A stretch of 64,000 nt of DNA from Benincasa hispida (Eukaryota; Streptophyta; Magnoliopsida; Cucurbitales; Cucurbitaceae): assembly GCF_009727055.1 (NCBI RefSeq), contig NC_052353.1, positions 40,362,830-40,426,829 on the forward strand. The letters are read 5' to 3'. This document shows positions 24,415-38,010 of this stretch, one piece after another. Below the pieces are notes generated by a model that had not been told where the DNA came from, searched no databases, and worked only from the letters and a program-made list of their open reading frames with translations. Positions within the stretch are counted from its first letter, which is position 1; every line of letters begins with the position of its first letter. Made by a program: the position numbers and the translations under genes.

Positions 24415-27400
24415 ATGAATTCTGATTCTTCTCGCTCGGCTAATTCCTCCAGCCACAGATCCAAGCGAATTATCGACAATTCATCTCCGTCGAACCCTTC
24501 CAGTAGCGGTGGCAACAAGAAGAAACGGATCAACCAGAAAACCCTAGGCGTCGCATGGGGAGCCAATTCCATTTCAGCCTCTCGCTTCTCTCGCAATTCC
24601 CCGTTTTCAGATTTCGGAAGGTTTTTTGTTTGTTTTTCCCTCTTCGTTTTCACATGTTCTATTTGTTAGATTGGTATATGGCGGTAATTTGAATTTCACC
24701 TTTGCTCTTTGGAAGAAAATTTGGTTAGTTGAACCACCATATTTCTTTTAACGAATGTTCTACATGAATTTAAGTGAATTTTGGTCTTGGAGGGGCTTAA
24801 AGTTATCAAAGGACTAGCTGCTCGCTTTATAATTGAATTACTTTAGCTTCTTAATTGCTGTTGAGGATTTTCGGTGTGATGTGATTCTAACTTATATAGT
24901 GTATTTATCATCTTTTTCTCCCTCAAATACTTTGCTCTGGACGCAGTTACATGGTAGAAAAGACCAGGAAACTGCATAATCAGTTTAATGTTGATGCTTC
25001 AAGTGCTTCACATAGTGGTGCGAACTCAGGAAATCAAATATTTCAGGGCGTGTCTATCTTTGTTGACGGTTTCACGATTCCTTCCAGTCAGGTAGTCTAT
25101 TTAATAATTTTGAGTTGAGCCGTGAATGTAAAGTAAAACTACTGAAAAGTATGAGTAGGAATTTACAATTTTACACTTATTCTTTCAGCTTTTGAGCAAT
25201 TTTAGCAGTTTCTCTTTCCTTCGAGGTGAAAGATATTGAGAAAAACTGGAGACTTTACAAATTATCACCTTTTTAGGCTTGTCCATATCTATTATTATTT
25301 TTAATTAGAATGACAATATTGTAGAGTGTTTTGTGGGCAATTTTTACTGCCTTACTGATTACAAGTTAAATTCAGGAATTGCGGGGTTATATGTTGAAGT
25401 ATGGTGGAAGATTTGAGAATTATTTTTCAAGACGTAGTGTTTCTCATATAATTTGCAGTAATTTACCGGACAGTAAAATAAAGAATCTCAGGTTTGGTTC
25501 AAAATTTATCTTCATTGTTAAAAACTCGCAGTAGTTTTGTTTTTGGTGAAGAATTAAGATAAACTCTTTTGTTGGTTATTTTTCAGGTCCTTCAGCGGTG
25601 GACTCCCAGTTGTGAAACCCACATGGATCTTGGATTCTGTTGCTTGTAATAAGCTATTAAGCTGTAAGTTAATGCATTGCTTTTATAGTTTTATGTTTAG
25701 ATATGTAAATTTAATTAGTGGATAATTGCTTCAGGCATTAGGAACTATTTAATTCCAGGTTGTTGTCAGCGCTTAAACAACATCAAGCTATTTCCTTTGT
25801 CCCCACCCCCCCCACACAAAAAAGGGTATCGAAGAGAGATGCAAATTAACTTTTGCACCTGATAGGTGATATGGATCACATTTTGCTGTATAACTTTGTC
25901 CCAATAAATTAAAAGGTCTCAAAGAGAAATGCAGACAAAATTTTGACCCTGGCAGCTGATATTGTACTCATTTTTCTTTTTCTAGGGGTTCCTTACCAAC
26001 TTGATCAGCTTGTAAGTAATCAACCAAGATTATCAGAATTCTTTTCTATGAAAAAAGGTCCAACGCTGGAGAAACCCAAAATTTGCATGACTACTGAAAA
26101 GAAATATGGAACAGAGGATTCACTGTCCCCGGTGGCTGTAAATTTAGAGGATACCACTTCATCTGAAGTGACTGAACAGATAGAATATAGAGCAGAAATG
26201 CATTCTGACTCTGAAATGAACCTTCAAGATAATGCAGATGCTGAACTGAATGAGAAGTCAAGTGATGATTTAGAGGCTACCAAACTAAAGGATACAAATA
26301 TATCCGATGTAGATGCATCTATTGAATATAAACCACAAGTTTGTGAAAGTTTTGAGATGTGTCCTCGAAAGGATGCTGATGTAGAAGTACAGAAATGGCC
26401 AAGCTATGAAAAATGTAATTATGCAGATGAAGAACCAGGAGTTGTTGATGTGGGTCAGAGCAGTGAAGAAAATACATCTAGTTTGCATGGTTTGTCTGCA
26501 TCAACTCACAATGGTAGTACCAATAATGATCATAGTGATGGATCATCAAGTTCTATGGTGGCTGGGTCTTCCAAGCTGCAGCATTCAACTCTTGGAAATC
26601 CAGATTTTGTTGAAAATTATTTCAAGGTATTTTAGGTTATTCAAGAGTTTTTTCCTACACTGAGTGTTTTGATTGATGACATTTGTCTTAACTACTTTAC
26701 TTTCGTCCACGTCTTCTAAATCTTAACATTTATAACTTATAATAGAGGGCTGCAGAACTAGGTCCTATCAGGCGTCTTAGTGAAAAATCAGATGTTCTAG
26801 AAAAACTCTAGGTCCTTGTTTATAGTACTTTTACTATTTTATTACAGCATGATGGTAACTTTTCACTTTTTGCCATTTCATAGACTAAATTTATTTTCTT
26901 CAATCTACAGAAGTCAAGGCTGCATTTCATTGGAACTTGGAGAAATCGTTATTATAAGCGTTTTCCACGATCAGCTAATGGGTCCAGTTCTGTGATTTCT
27001 CATATGAATGGTTCTTCCCATTATCAGTCTGCCACTATTATCCATGTTGACATGGTAATGTTTGAGCAATATTCGTCCTTCAAATATCTGCATGTTGGCT
27101 TTTGTCGTCACTATTCTTTTTAGATGGTTACTTTTTACTTTGTAGAACTCGGGAGTTATTTTTTATTCATCATTATATATTCGTTAATTCATTTTGAAGT
27201 ATAGTAATACCAGTATGCTGCTGCCTCAGGACTGTTTCTTTGTCTCGGTGGTTATTCGAAATATTCCGGAATTTAAGGATAGGCCGGTAGCTGTATGCCA
27301 CTCAGATAATCCTAAAGGAACTGCAGAAATTTCCTCTGCAAACTACCCAGCTCGAGGTTATGGTTGGTCTTCTAGTTCTTTATTTATGTAATCTATAATT

Positions 27401-30400
27401 CAAATCCAAGGCTTTTCTAGAGTATCGATTGATTCTTCTCTCTTTGGCCATATCTATCAAGGAGTCAGAGCGGGAATGTTTGTTAGGGATGCAAAGGCTC
27501 TTTGTCCTCATCTTGTTATTTTTCCATATGACTTCAAGTCCTATGAGGAGGTAAGTGGTGGCTATCCCTGGGTTGTCATTTGGCAATCAGTTTGCTTATG
27601 GAAGATAAAAATCATATTCTACTTCTAGTATCTTCCATGTACAAAAGATGTTTTGATGGCATCTGACATCTTGGGAAATATGCAGGTAGCTGATCAGTTC
27701 TATGACATATTGCATAAGCATTGTGAGAAAGTGCAGGTCTGTTTCAGACAGCATTTCTTGTAGGCAATTCAATGTGATTTGCTTCATTAATGTCACTACT
27801 TGTGTCAAATGCAGGCCGTAAGTTGTGATGAAGCATTTTTGGATATCTCGGGCACGAACAGGGTAGATCCTGAGGTCTTGGCTTCAAAAATAAGAAAAGA
27901 AATTTTTGATACAACAGGATGTACTGCAAGTGCTGGAATAGCTACTAATATGCTAATGGCTCGCCTTGCCACCAGAACTGCAAAACCTGATGGTCAGTGT
28001 TACATTCCTTCAGAGAAGGTAGGTTCTAGAAATTCTTCCACTGAACCTTTAGTTGGTCAAATCACCCAGCGTTACAACATTGTGTTTCAATTCTCGTTAG
28101 ATTACTCCATTTTGATGTCTTGAATGTTTAATCATGTATTTTGTCTTATAAATCACTTCACTATTTTTATGTGTACTCTTGAAGGTAAGAGGGATTGTCC
28201 TTTCAACTTTACATGGAAGAATTATTTTAGACATATTCTTTTTAACCAGAGACAAAATTTTTCATTGAAAAATTGAAAAAATATAATGAGACTTGATATT
28301 TAACAATATACACTTTGAAAGGGGTGAAAAAACTAAATGTGATGCAAACAAACGAAGATTGAAACTCAACAAAGAACAAAATTGAAAAAAGAAGCTCCCA
28401 AAAGGAGCAGAAAAAGGAAATAAAAGATTAACAAAACAAAGAAATTTCTTTGTATATTATTCAAGTAAATACTTCCATTTACTGTCAAGTAGAATGTGTA
28501 TAAGTTGTTCTTGTATTCCATTTCATTTTTGTAGGTTGATGATTATTTAGATCCACTTCCCATTAAGGATCTTCCTGGAATAGGGCATGCCTTAGAGGAG
28601 AAGTTGAAGAAAAGAAGTGTTTTGACTTGTGGTCAGCTGCGTATGATATCCAAGGTGGCTCTGTAGTTCTCTCTATGGCTTGTTTGTTTGGTCACCATAG
28701 GTTTACATTAATGTCAAGAAATTGAGACATATTTATTATTGTTTTTTTGAGTTGCAATTTTCAATATGATTTTTTTTTTTTTTCTCTTCAAAACCCTTGA
28801 AAATGTGTCATACAAGTAAGTTGTCAAGACTCAAGAGACAAGGCAAAAGATTAAAAAAAAAAAAAGTAATGTTTCCTAGAAAACAGCTACATCAATAGAA
28901 ATAGTAGGCTTTGAATAAATATCATACGAACACTCTATTCTGATAGAAAGATTGTTGAAGAGAGGTTGAATATATCTTTATTGGAGGAGAGAATGGTTAA
29001 GGATGCAACCAAGAGAGGTTGGTGTGACAAAGAGGATAGGGTCATCTCATGATAAGATTTGTAGTTGATCCCTATCAGCATAAGTAGTAGGCTTTAGAGA
29101 GGAGTGGACTTGGAATATGATACTTGCTTCATTGTATTAATGAAAATTATAATAAAATTTGGTAATTTCTTTAATGTAATATAATGATTTTGAAAATATT
29201 TGATACGAAGTTGATAATTGATTTAGTATTGCACAACATTTGTTTGTATGTTATCATCATTATTATTTTCTTTTGGAACTTTTTTCTATTTTATTGCATG
29301 ATTGGCTGTAAGTCCTCAGTAGTGGCTCTGTAAAGGATCTGCTGGTGAGTGGATATTGATGTAGGGTTGCCTTTGTCCATATACATAATAGAGAGTTTGT
29401 TTGTGGCTGTGCTATGACTAAGTTATTTTGCTGAGTTTGTTATTATCAAACTAAGTTATCTGGAATGATTGCTTAATTTACTCTTGACGTGTCCAGGATT
29501 CTCTTCAGAAAGACTTTGGATTAAAAACAGGGGAGATGTTATGGAATTATAGTCGGGGGGTGGACAATCGTGCAGTTGGGTTGGTTCAGGTTTGGCAAAG
29601 AGATAATAAACCATATACTTTTTCATTAACTTTTACATGTTTTGCTTAATTGAATTACAATTTTTTCTTGTTTTGTTTCTGAACTCTTATGTTAAAATAC
29701 AATACTAAATATATTACTGCATTAGATTATCCAGTAAGAGTAATGGATGTACTACAACCACTCAAAATCTTCACTGTTCTCTGTGAGCAAGACGTGATAA
29801 CTACCTTAATGTTTCACTTGTTGAGAATTAAGAGTAGACAAAGCAAACTTATCCTTTTGATCTGCATTATAGAATGATAGAGGCATTATTATATGTCTGT
29901 GTAAATAGGATTTTATTAGTCTTTTGGAGTAATATAACTATTATAGTTTAAGGCTTCTATTTGTGCCTATAAATGGTACTTCCTTTGGAACTATTGAAAA
30001 TTTTAAAGAAGTCCTTTTGAGTTGAATCATGATAAAAGATGCACTATTTCGTCTCATATGTTGATGGACTACTGCGTTGGGGAGTTTGGGATTCTCTTCA
30101 GGGGTTTGGGTTCAAGATTTTCATGTAAATACAATAATTTGAAACCCTTGTTATGAGAGTCATCTTTCTGGCAAATCCTCTTTGGAAATTAGTATGGGTG
30201 ACGCAGGGATATAATACAAGGGTGGCCCTCCCCAATATCTCTGTGATCAACAAAATTAAAGATGAAAAGGAAAACGGTGGATGGAGTAGAGTGGTACTAC
30301 TCTGTATATTTTCCAAATAATATTTGCTTTGCAACAGTGACCTAGTTTTGTTATCTTGATTTTCTTACATTTTCTCATAATTTTCTATTTCTCATGTTTA

Positions 30401-33400
30401 CCCTGCTTATGATTTAGGAAAGCAAATCCATAGGAGCTGAAGTGAACTGGGGTGTTAGGTTCAAGGACTTCAAAGATGTGGGTAACATAAAGGGTTGCAC
30501 GTTTACCCATTTAAGATGAAAAAATATATGAGTGAATTAAGAACTAATATTTTAACTATTACAGTGTCAATGCTTTCTCTTGAACCTTTGTAAGGAGGTT
30601 TCATTACGGCTGCATGGATGTGGAGTGCAGGGACGTACCTTTACCCTCAAGGTACGTTCTCTTTCTTTTATACAGTGACAAACATTGTTGAGTTTTGTTC
30701 CTTCAAGATATGAATGGGATTTTTCCTTCTTGATTTATGTAGAAGTGCTGTTAGCATTCTTTTTGTGTTGTATTTATTTAGATAAAAAAACGAAGAAAAG
30801 ATGCTGATGAACCTACAAAGTATATGGGTTGTGGAGATTGTGAAAACCTGAGCCATTCATTGACGGTATAGTTGTCTGACAAATGGATCCCATTTCCCTT
30901 TTTTAATAGTTCTAACCATGTTTGTGAAATTGTAGAATTCTTATTTATTATTTATGTAATCTTTGACATCTAAATTTGTAAGTTTTTTTATTGTACTAGG
31001 TTCCTGTTGCCACAGATGACCTGGAAATTCTTCAAAGGATTGTAAAGCAGCTTTTTGGGGTTTTTGTCATAGGTAATCCTAAACTAGGCATAATTATGAT
31101 TTTTCAGTTGATGGTAACATTCCTGTTTGCCATCCTGAACCACATGTTATTGATACTTTATATTGTCTCATCAACGTTTGTAACACTGAATCAGCATAAG
31201 AGAAAAATCACACCGCTGGTTTCTTTCCCCATATATTGTACATACATTGTAGTTTTCCTTTCTTACTGGACTAAAAGGCATCTTTTTGAATTGAGTTTGA
31301 TACATATTCTTTTCTCTAAGAATTTCTATGATGTCCTTTTTGGTGCATGTAGATGTCAAAGAAATTCGTGGTATTGGTTTACAAGTTTCGAAGCTTCAAA
31401 ATGTGGATATCTCTAAGCAAGGTAAGTTTGTCTGTATTATGATTTTCAGGCACTATTAATTTTGCTTCTGTGGAAATGAAAATATGTAAGCATAATGAAG
31501 AGAACTTGAGGGGGCCTCAATTTATGAAAACAATTTCAGTTGGCTAATCAAATACTGTTTCAGCAAGGAATATTGAAAAAGAGGGTGCTTTTGGGGTGTG
31601 ATCCCTCAATGGTCGACGTTGGATTTGTGAGGAAAAGGAACAATAATCCTTCAAATTGAGAAACAAGATCATGTCACTTCCCTCGTTAACATTATTGAGA
31701 TCTGTAAGGGATGTGTAACTATAGTAACTGAGAAGACCTTTCTGAAATTTTTGGGGGAACATTGTTTACGCAATCCAAGGAATTCAATCTAGGGAGTTCA
31801 TCATCAACTATTTCTTGTTGGGCAAGGCCCTATTGAAATGTACAGCAGAGGATAATGCTTGGCTGCTTTGTTTGAATAAACGATGCTCTAGAGACTAGAC
31901 AATTGAATTTGAAATTTTATCGAATATTGGTTACTTGCTGAATGAGAATATACTGAAAAATATGCCAAGTAATATAGGAAAGTTCTCTACACATCCATTT
32001 GTTATATCTTTAACCTGTGATCCATTTTAACATCTTCATTCCAACACTCCTTCACGAAGCTGTAATATCTAGGTAGGTAGTGAGGGGCTTGATATCTAAC
32101 TATATATCATCCTAGAATCTAATATTCAATCAAACTCAAATCTGAAAAAGAAGTATTCATTTTATATTTAAAAGAGAAGTAATCAACTATTAATTAAATA
32201 ATAGGTGGATTATTTTTGGTCTCTTACTTTTTGGCATGTTTTTTGTGGTATAGTTGGTTTCATGTGTGTGTGTTTTCTTCTGAAGGGATGAAAAGAAATT
32301 CTTTGGACTCGTGGCTTAGTTCATCTGCAACTACAAATGTAGAAAATAGTACTGGTCCTTTATTAAAGGAAAGGGCTAATATAGGTATGGGAGTTCTCTA
32401 TTTCGTCTCTTTCCTTTTATAATTGATGTACTGCTGTTCTTTTCCATTGAATTGATTCTTTCTTATTTATTGTGACTATTAGGATTTTAAGCTGTAACAA
32501 TAAGAAAAAAAAGAAAGGACATCATGCTAGCTCAACAGCTGTATTTTTCTCTCTGTTTTTTTCCCCCTCCTGTGAGGTATTGATATTATGGTGATGGTAA
32601 TACTATCTGATTTGATGAGAGAGAAGGTGGTTGACGTAGCTCTTCTAGTCATTAGATTTGTATATGCTTACATTGTGAGCAGTTCAAACCCTATGGATGA
32701 TGATAGAAATCTTGTTGTGAGGCATCGGTATTTCCATACTTGCATGTTATTTCTAATCTCAGTTCTTAGTTCTTATGTAAATTTCACCATTAGCAATTAT
32801 TGTTCCTTGCTTTTCTAATATGTCATCTTACCTGCTCTGGAAGTGTCCCCATAGGGTTTCATGTATGGATATACACTCGTGTATGAATATAATCTGAGTA
32901 TCTTAGTTCTCATGTGTTTATTCTTGGTTTGAAGGTGAATCATCATTCTTACTCTGTTTGTAATAATCTTAATAGATAATGAGAAACAGAGTGACGCTGG
33001 AACTTCAGATCAGTTATCTGCTGATCCTATTAGCCATCTGATTCAGATGGAGAATCACCAGCTCCATCGTGAAGCTTTGAACCCGGTTTCAGCTCCACCT
33101 CTGTGCAATCTGGATATTGGAGTTATAAGAAGCCTACCTCCTGAACTCTTTTCCGAGTTAAATGAAATCTATGGTGGGAAACTAATTGATCTTCTAGCTA
33201 AAAGCAGAGACAAAAATGAATTTTCCTCCTCTTCTAAAAGGGTTCCATCTCAAGGATCAGGAGGTAAAATTTATCTGGATAGTGATGCTAATTTTAAAAT
33301 AATCTTTGTTGTCCGGTTTCTGTAACCAACAAAGATGATAATATATCTTTTTCTCCCTTTCTGCTGTCAAATAAATGAAGGTGATGGACTTACTTTATCG

Positions 33401-34944
33401 GATATCCAAGGAAACAAAATACAGTCGGAAAATAAGGTATTATTTAATGGAGACTTTGGAATATATCTCATATTTTTGGTATTCCATCCCAACAGATCTA
33501 ATAATTACAGTATAAGTTGATTACACTTACCTTTGTGTTTGTAGCTTCACTCTTTTTTTTTTTTTTTTTAATCTGAATGCACAATCTACTGTGAAGAGAG
33601 GCATGCCCTTGATGTATTTATAATTGCTGAAGAGTACAGCCGCATTTTATTTTTCTAGCTCACCAGTCTTCGATTCACTCATGTATTTATGTGCTCTTTG
33701 GTGTTTTTGGTCCTATGTGACACAGCATATTGTTGGTCGTTCACCACCTGCACAAATTTCTGGGGAAGGATTGTGCAATTTGGTGACTCCTCTTCCCACC
33801 TCTGGATCTCATATAATTGATTTACTACCTTCATCTCTAAGTCAAGTAGATCCATCCGTATTGCAAGAGTTACCTGAATCACTGAGGGCTGATATACTTA
33901 AGCAACTCCCAGCACACAGGGGAAAAGAGCTTTCTTTGGAACATTCAGTAAAAAATCATCAGGAATCAGGCGGTGCTATTGACAATACATCTGGCTTAGT
34001 CGATTCTTTTATGGAGAATGATCTTTGGTTTGGGAACCCACCTCTATGGATTGATAAATTTAAAGCCAGCAATTGTTTGATATTAAAGCTTCTTGCAGAG
34101 ATGTATATAGAATCAGGGTCACCAGGAAATCTATATGGGATTTTGCTAAGGATTTTATCTCAATCTTGGCATCATTCAGCTGCAGATTCTGATAGTTGGG
34201 ATGGCGCTATCGATGGTTTGTGTGAACTTCTTAAGCAGTACTTCAAGTTGAAGATAGAGCTGGACATTGAGGAGACCTATGTTTGTTTTCGTCTGCTTAA
34301 GAGGTAATTTTGTATATTGGTTGAGATGACCAGGTGATGCAGGCATGAAATATTGTGCCCCTCTTTCAAGTGGTCTTGCCTTGCTATCTGGTTTTACGAT
34401 ATTTATCATCCACCTTTCTTACTTTTCTGAAATTTATGTATGACCATGCTGATCTAATATTAGAATTACATTAGTTGTAGGCTTCATTTTGTTATCCTTC
34501 ATTTTTGTATCAGGTTAGCAATGAAGTCCCAGCTGTTTTTGGAAGTCTTCAACACTATTGATCCTTACCTTCAGGTTATTGCCTTAAATTGCTAATTCAG
34601 ATAATTTAAACGTTTTAGTTTTCAATCAATGGTGTTTTCTTTTCATTAGTGCACCTTCTTAATTTTCTGGTATCCTGTGATTTCTCCCACAAATTGTACA
34701 TACAATTCCTTTGATAGAATTGCCCCGTTGGACCTTTCCTTTTCTTTTAAGATGTTGGAGGTGGATTTTCTGTTTCTGTATTGAAGATACATATAATTTA
34801 ACAGGCTGAAATTTGTAGCTATGACATCTTTATTTCTTTATCAAAGATGTTTAATTTTTTATTTTTCTTTATACACATTCTCATTGAATTTCAAATCATC
34901 AGGGGGCAGTTAATGAAATCTACGGCGGAAGTTTGAAGGTGTAG
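24415..34944 (+). CDS. REV1: DNA repair protein REV1 (Y-family translesion polymerase), 23 exons, 1171 aa
   Basis: Exons: 24415-24620, 24947-25091, 25376-25491, 25587-25663, 25986-26626, 26911-27054, 27230-27362, 27462-27550, 27686-27736, 27815-28018, 28535-28654, 29497-29589, 30418-30477, 30565-30651, 30782-30865, 31000-31072, 31353-31421, 32286-32384, 32976-33263, 33381-33436, 33726-34303, 34514-34574, 34903-34944. All introns are GT-AG and the joined frame is open (3516 nt). REV1 is a nuclear dCMP transferase and scaffold for translesion synthesis past damaged bases. Visible parts: N-terminal KTLGVAWGA and NSPFSDFGSYMVEK; BRCT at about 100-190 (FVDGFTIPS, LRGYMLKYGGRFENYFSR, PTWILDSV); acidic linker 190-395; polymerase core from RLHFIGTWRNRYYKRFP (about 398), with Asp442/Asp444 in HVDMDCFF and Asp539-Glu540 in SCDEAFLD; LPGIG helix-hairpin at about 615; little finger to about 798 (MGCGDC, DVKEIRGIGLQVSKL); ubiquitin-binding motifs around LPPEL (884) and LPESL (994); C-terminal interaction domain from about 1020, ending NEIYGGSLKV. 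Length is close to the Arabidopsis protein (about 1100 aa). An in-frame ATG at 24355 would add 20 residues; 24415 fits the family better. Single-base boundaries come from reading, not cDNA. Confidence 0.95.
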
Positions 34945-35539
34945 ACCCTTAGTTTTTTCTTGACCAGTGGCGTTGAGATGGAAATGTATGTGCAGAGTAA
35001 GAGGCCTTTAACAATTCAAATAATTTCATAATACTCTCACTCCACTGAGATGATATTTTACAACGTGATCATCATTTGACAAACTTTAAACAAATATTGC
35101 CTATCGTTAATAATATACTTCAAATTGAAGCATCTAGAGACTAAATCCTTGAGTGTCTTTATCATGATTTTGCAACTGTTTAGGAACAGAATTTTGTTGG
35201 GAGGAGAGAAGGGGGAGTTTTATCCTCTAGCTTGTAGCACCAATGATTCTCGTATTATAGTTTTGTTTATTTATGAAATTGACCTCTACACATATTTTAG
35301 TCTTTATATAATTGTTGATAAAATGTGAAAATGTGCATCGCTGGGCTTGCTATTTACAACAATGTAAAATAGGGTTCTGTAAGAAGCACATGATTTGTCT
35401 TTATTTGAAGACTAAATTTCTCTCTCCCCAATAAAATTGATCTTCGAGAACTCTTGTTTTTTGAGTCAATGTACTCAAATAATTGTATGACTTGATTTGA
35501 TTGAAGTCTGACTGTTTCTTTCAATTGTACGAAACACAG
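34945..35539. other. REV1 3' region
   Basis: Holds the REV1 3' untranslated region, of unknown length. An AATAAA lies at about 35429, 485 bp past the stop codon; nearer AT-rich signals could equally be used. No other gene seen. Confidence 0.4.
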
Positions 35540-36720
35540 GTTAAATGTTCACAAATTGGAAGTGCCACCACTCTATCAAGCGCGGTATAAGATAAGAAAA
35601 GCATCCGTCTGAAATTTCCTTTGGCATGGCAGTAAAGACAGGCGGTTTCCATCTCACTTAATGAAAAGAGGTTAAACTCCCTATTGAAGAAGGTGGTCTG
35701 GGCATTGTGGATTAAAGCACAAGAATCAAGCCCTTCTAGCAAAGTGGATTTGGCACTTCCAAGCTATAAAGGGCCACCTTGGAGAAGAGTTATTGCTGTC
35801 AAATATAGTACCTCCCCCTTCAAACACAAGTCCGGTTGCACAGCTATTAAGTATTGATATAGTTAAATTTACCATAACTCACAAACTTAAGTTTTTGGGT
35901 TGAGTGGTGATTTACCATGGTATCAGGACAGGAGCAGAAGGTCCTCTTCGAATTCTTGTAATATCATTTCCACAAAAACGAATCACTTTACAAAATTTCC
36001 TTGGAAATCCATTATGAAGTATTGAGACTACGATGGATACCCTTGCAAAATTGGAAATAGACCCATGCACCTTTTGGTTGGACTCTTGGATCGACACGGC
36101 CCACCTTTATGCCGTCTATTCCTTTACTGTATTCTCTGTTCAATAAAAAAGAGAAGCATCCATCCGAGAAGCTTGCAATAATTCTTCTTGCTGGTATTTA
36201 GGCTTAAGGAGGAACCGAATGGAAGAAGAAATCATAGCATTGGCGTCGTTGTCACGCCTCCCATCAGCCAGGTATTTATCCACTCGGGAGAACCTTTAGG
36301 TTTTGAAAAAGGAATTAAATGGAACTTTCACAACCATTCTATAACTCCAGACCTTGCTTCTATGGCCCAAAATACATAACATCAACTTATTTGGAGATTT
36401 GGAGGGGAAAGTGTCCAAGGAAGTTGAGATCTTTATTTGGAACTTAGCCACTTATGCGTCAGCAACACTTAAGACAAATTACAATTCAGAAATCTTTGGG
36501 TCTCTCTCTCTCTCTCAGCTGGTGCTCTTCATGTAAAAACACATCATCCTTTCATCAGTTGCCCTTTCGCTTCCATCTTTGTCTTCCTCTGGCTGGTCTA
36601 TTGCTATACGAGGAGAGTTTCTGGCTGATTCTTTCGGTTCTGCCTTGTCGTCATCCCTTCAAAAATCAAAGAGGCGAAAGTAGAAGTTCCAAGGAGCAAC
36701 CTCACTAGAGACTTTCCAAT
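35540..36720 (+). pseudogene. Decayed LINE (non-LTR retrotransposon) reverse transcriptase 3' end
   Basis: Plus-strand translation, switching frames, gives the C-terminal signature of plant LINE ORF2: GGLGIVD followed after a shift by LKHKNQALLAKWIWHFQ (35690-35765), then CTFWLDSWID (36070-36100), then VSKEVEIFIWNLATYAS (36410-36460), matching the '(R/C)FWxDxW' stretch and the zf-RVT 'K..FFIW.LA' motif. There are many stops and shifts, and no RT catalytic core. It starts about 600 bp past the REV1 stop, same strand. Confidence 0.7.
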
Positions 36721-37189
36721 GGTCAAATTGGACTTAAAGGAACAATTCAGACTTCCAGTGATAGAAAATACTTAATAGTATCAATGGCTTTATCTTGGTG
36801 TAAAAATTATTGTTGCTTCTGCAATTATGGTTCATCGTCCCTCAATTCCCATTGGAAAAGTTTTTTCCTTTTTTTTTTTTTTGGTAATCATGTGGTTGAG
36901 GCTTCCCTTCTAGAGGACATTTCTCTCCAAAAACTATTAGTACTAATTATAACTGTATCTTAGAAACTGCAGCTTTTAGAAGGACGGGATGTAATTATTT
37001 TGCACCTAGAGACTATTGTTAATTCTTCCATATAGTAGACCAATTTACAAAAGAACTGCACCTCGTGCTGAGAAACTCAATAATAGATGGTATTGTTAAA
37101 GTGTTATCATAATTCATACGTTTTTGTCCATATTATTCCTGTGGTTTATAATTTGATGGTGCTATTATATTTTGTTTCAGGTTGGCAAT
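36721..37189. other. Intergenic, nothing recognised
   Basis: AT-rich spacer with a poly-T run at about 36868-36881. No open frame of interest. Confidence 0.5.
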
Positions 37190-38010
37190 GGTTGAAGCAA
37201 AGTTTGAAATATCGATATTGATGGAAATATCGAGGTCATTTCATCGATATCTCGATTTTATGAAAGTATCGATGTCGATAGAAATTTTGGAGAATTTTAT
37301 AGAAATTGATGAAAATTGTTATAATTAGTTAATGAAATTTTGATTGTGGCTGAATTCGACTATAATTGATCATTTTTAATCATCATTTCTGTAAGATAAG
37401 ATAACATTTAGATGTATGTTGTAAAATATCTATATAAATACCTATGTGAGAGTAGAAATTTAAAAAAATAAAAAATAATATTAATAATATCAAATATTGT
37501 AAATTAACTTTAGAATTAAAGGACAAGAAATATTTCCATATAAAATAATTGTAAATTGTTTATTATAAAATGAAGTGGATACAGAAATAAAAAATCATAG
37601 CATTAAACTAACATAACATAATAAGAATAGAAAAATATAACATTAAACATAATACAACATAATGGAAAAGCAAAAGAAAAAGAAAACTCTACCTGTAGAT
37701 AAAGTTTGAGAGAAAATGAGAGGAATATTAGAGAACTCTTATGTATTCAAGTTTGAGGTGAAATGATGTAAAAATTCAATATAAATATTTAAATGAAAAT
37801 ATGTGGTTTCTTGAAAATAAGAATTTTATATGGTAAAAGAGAAAAAGCTTCCCTTGCACTTCTCTTGAGGTAGCATAGTTTATTGCTAGCAAGAAAAAAT
37901 TAGAATTTCGATGGAAATTTTGAAATTTTGAGAAATCGAAATTTTCTATCGAAAAGGCTCAAAATTTCAATCAAATTTCGAGATTTCAATCGAAATTTTG
38001 AGTTATGGGT
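37190..38010. repeat. TATCGATA-rich dispersed repeat
   Basis: The left end is packed with palindromic TATCGATAT-like words ('gaaatatcgatattgatgg', 'catcgatatctcgatttt'); the right end (37895-38005) repeats 'ATCGAAATTTT' variants on both strands. The same words appear at 56740-56960 and, in reverse complement, at 61770-61810 ('ccatatcgatatttccgccc'), flanking the copia element at 57948-61745. No coding capacity. Its class is unknown. Confidence 0.5.

Noticed and set aside
25943..25985. ATG at 25943 as a separate start for the large acidic REV1 exon
   Set aside because: The acceptor at 25985 joins exon 4 in frame and completes the Trp codon; residues from 25943 are intron.
26746..26830. Possible extra REV1 exon in intron 5
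   Set aside because: No similarity to REV1; exons 5 and 6 join in frame without it and it contains stops (for example the 'ctctag' region).
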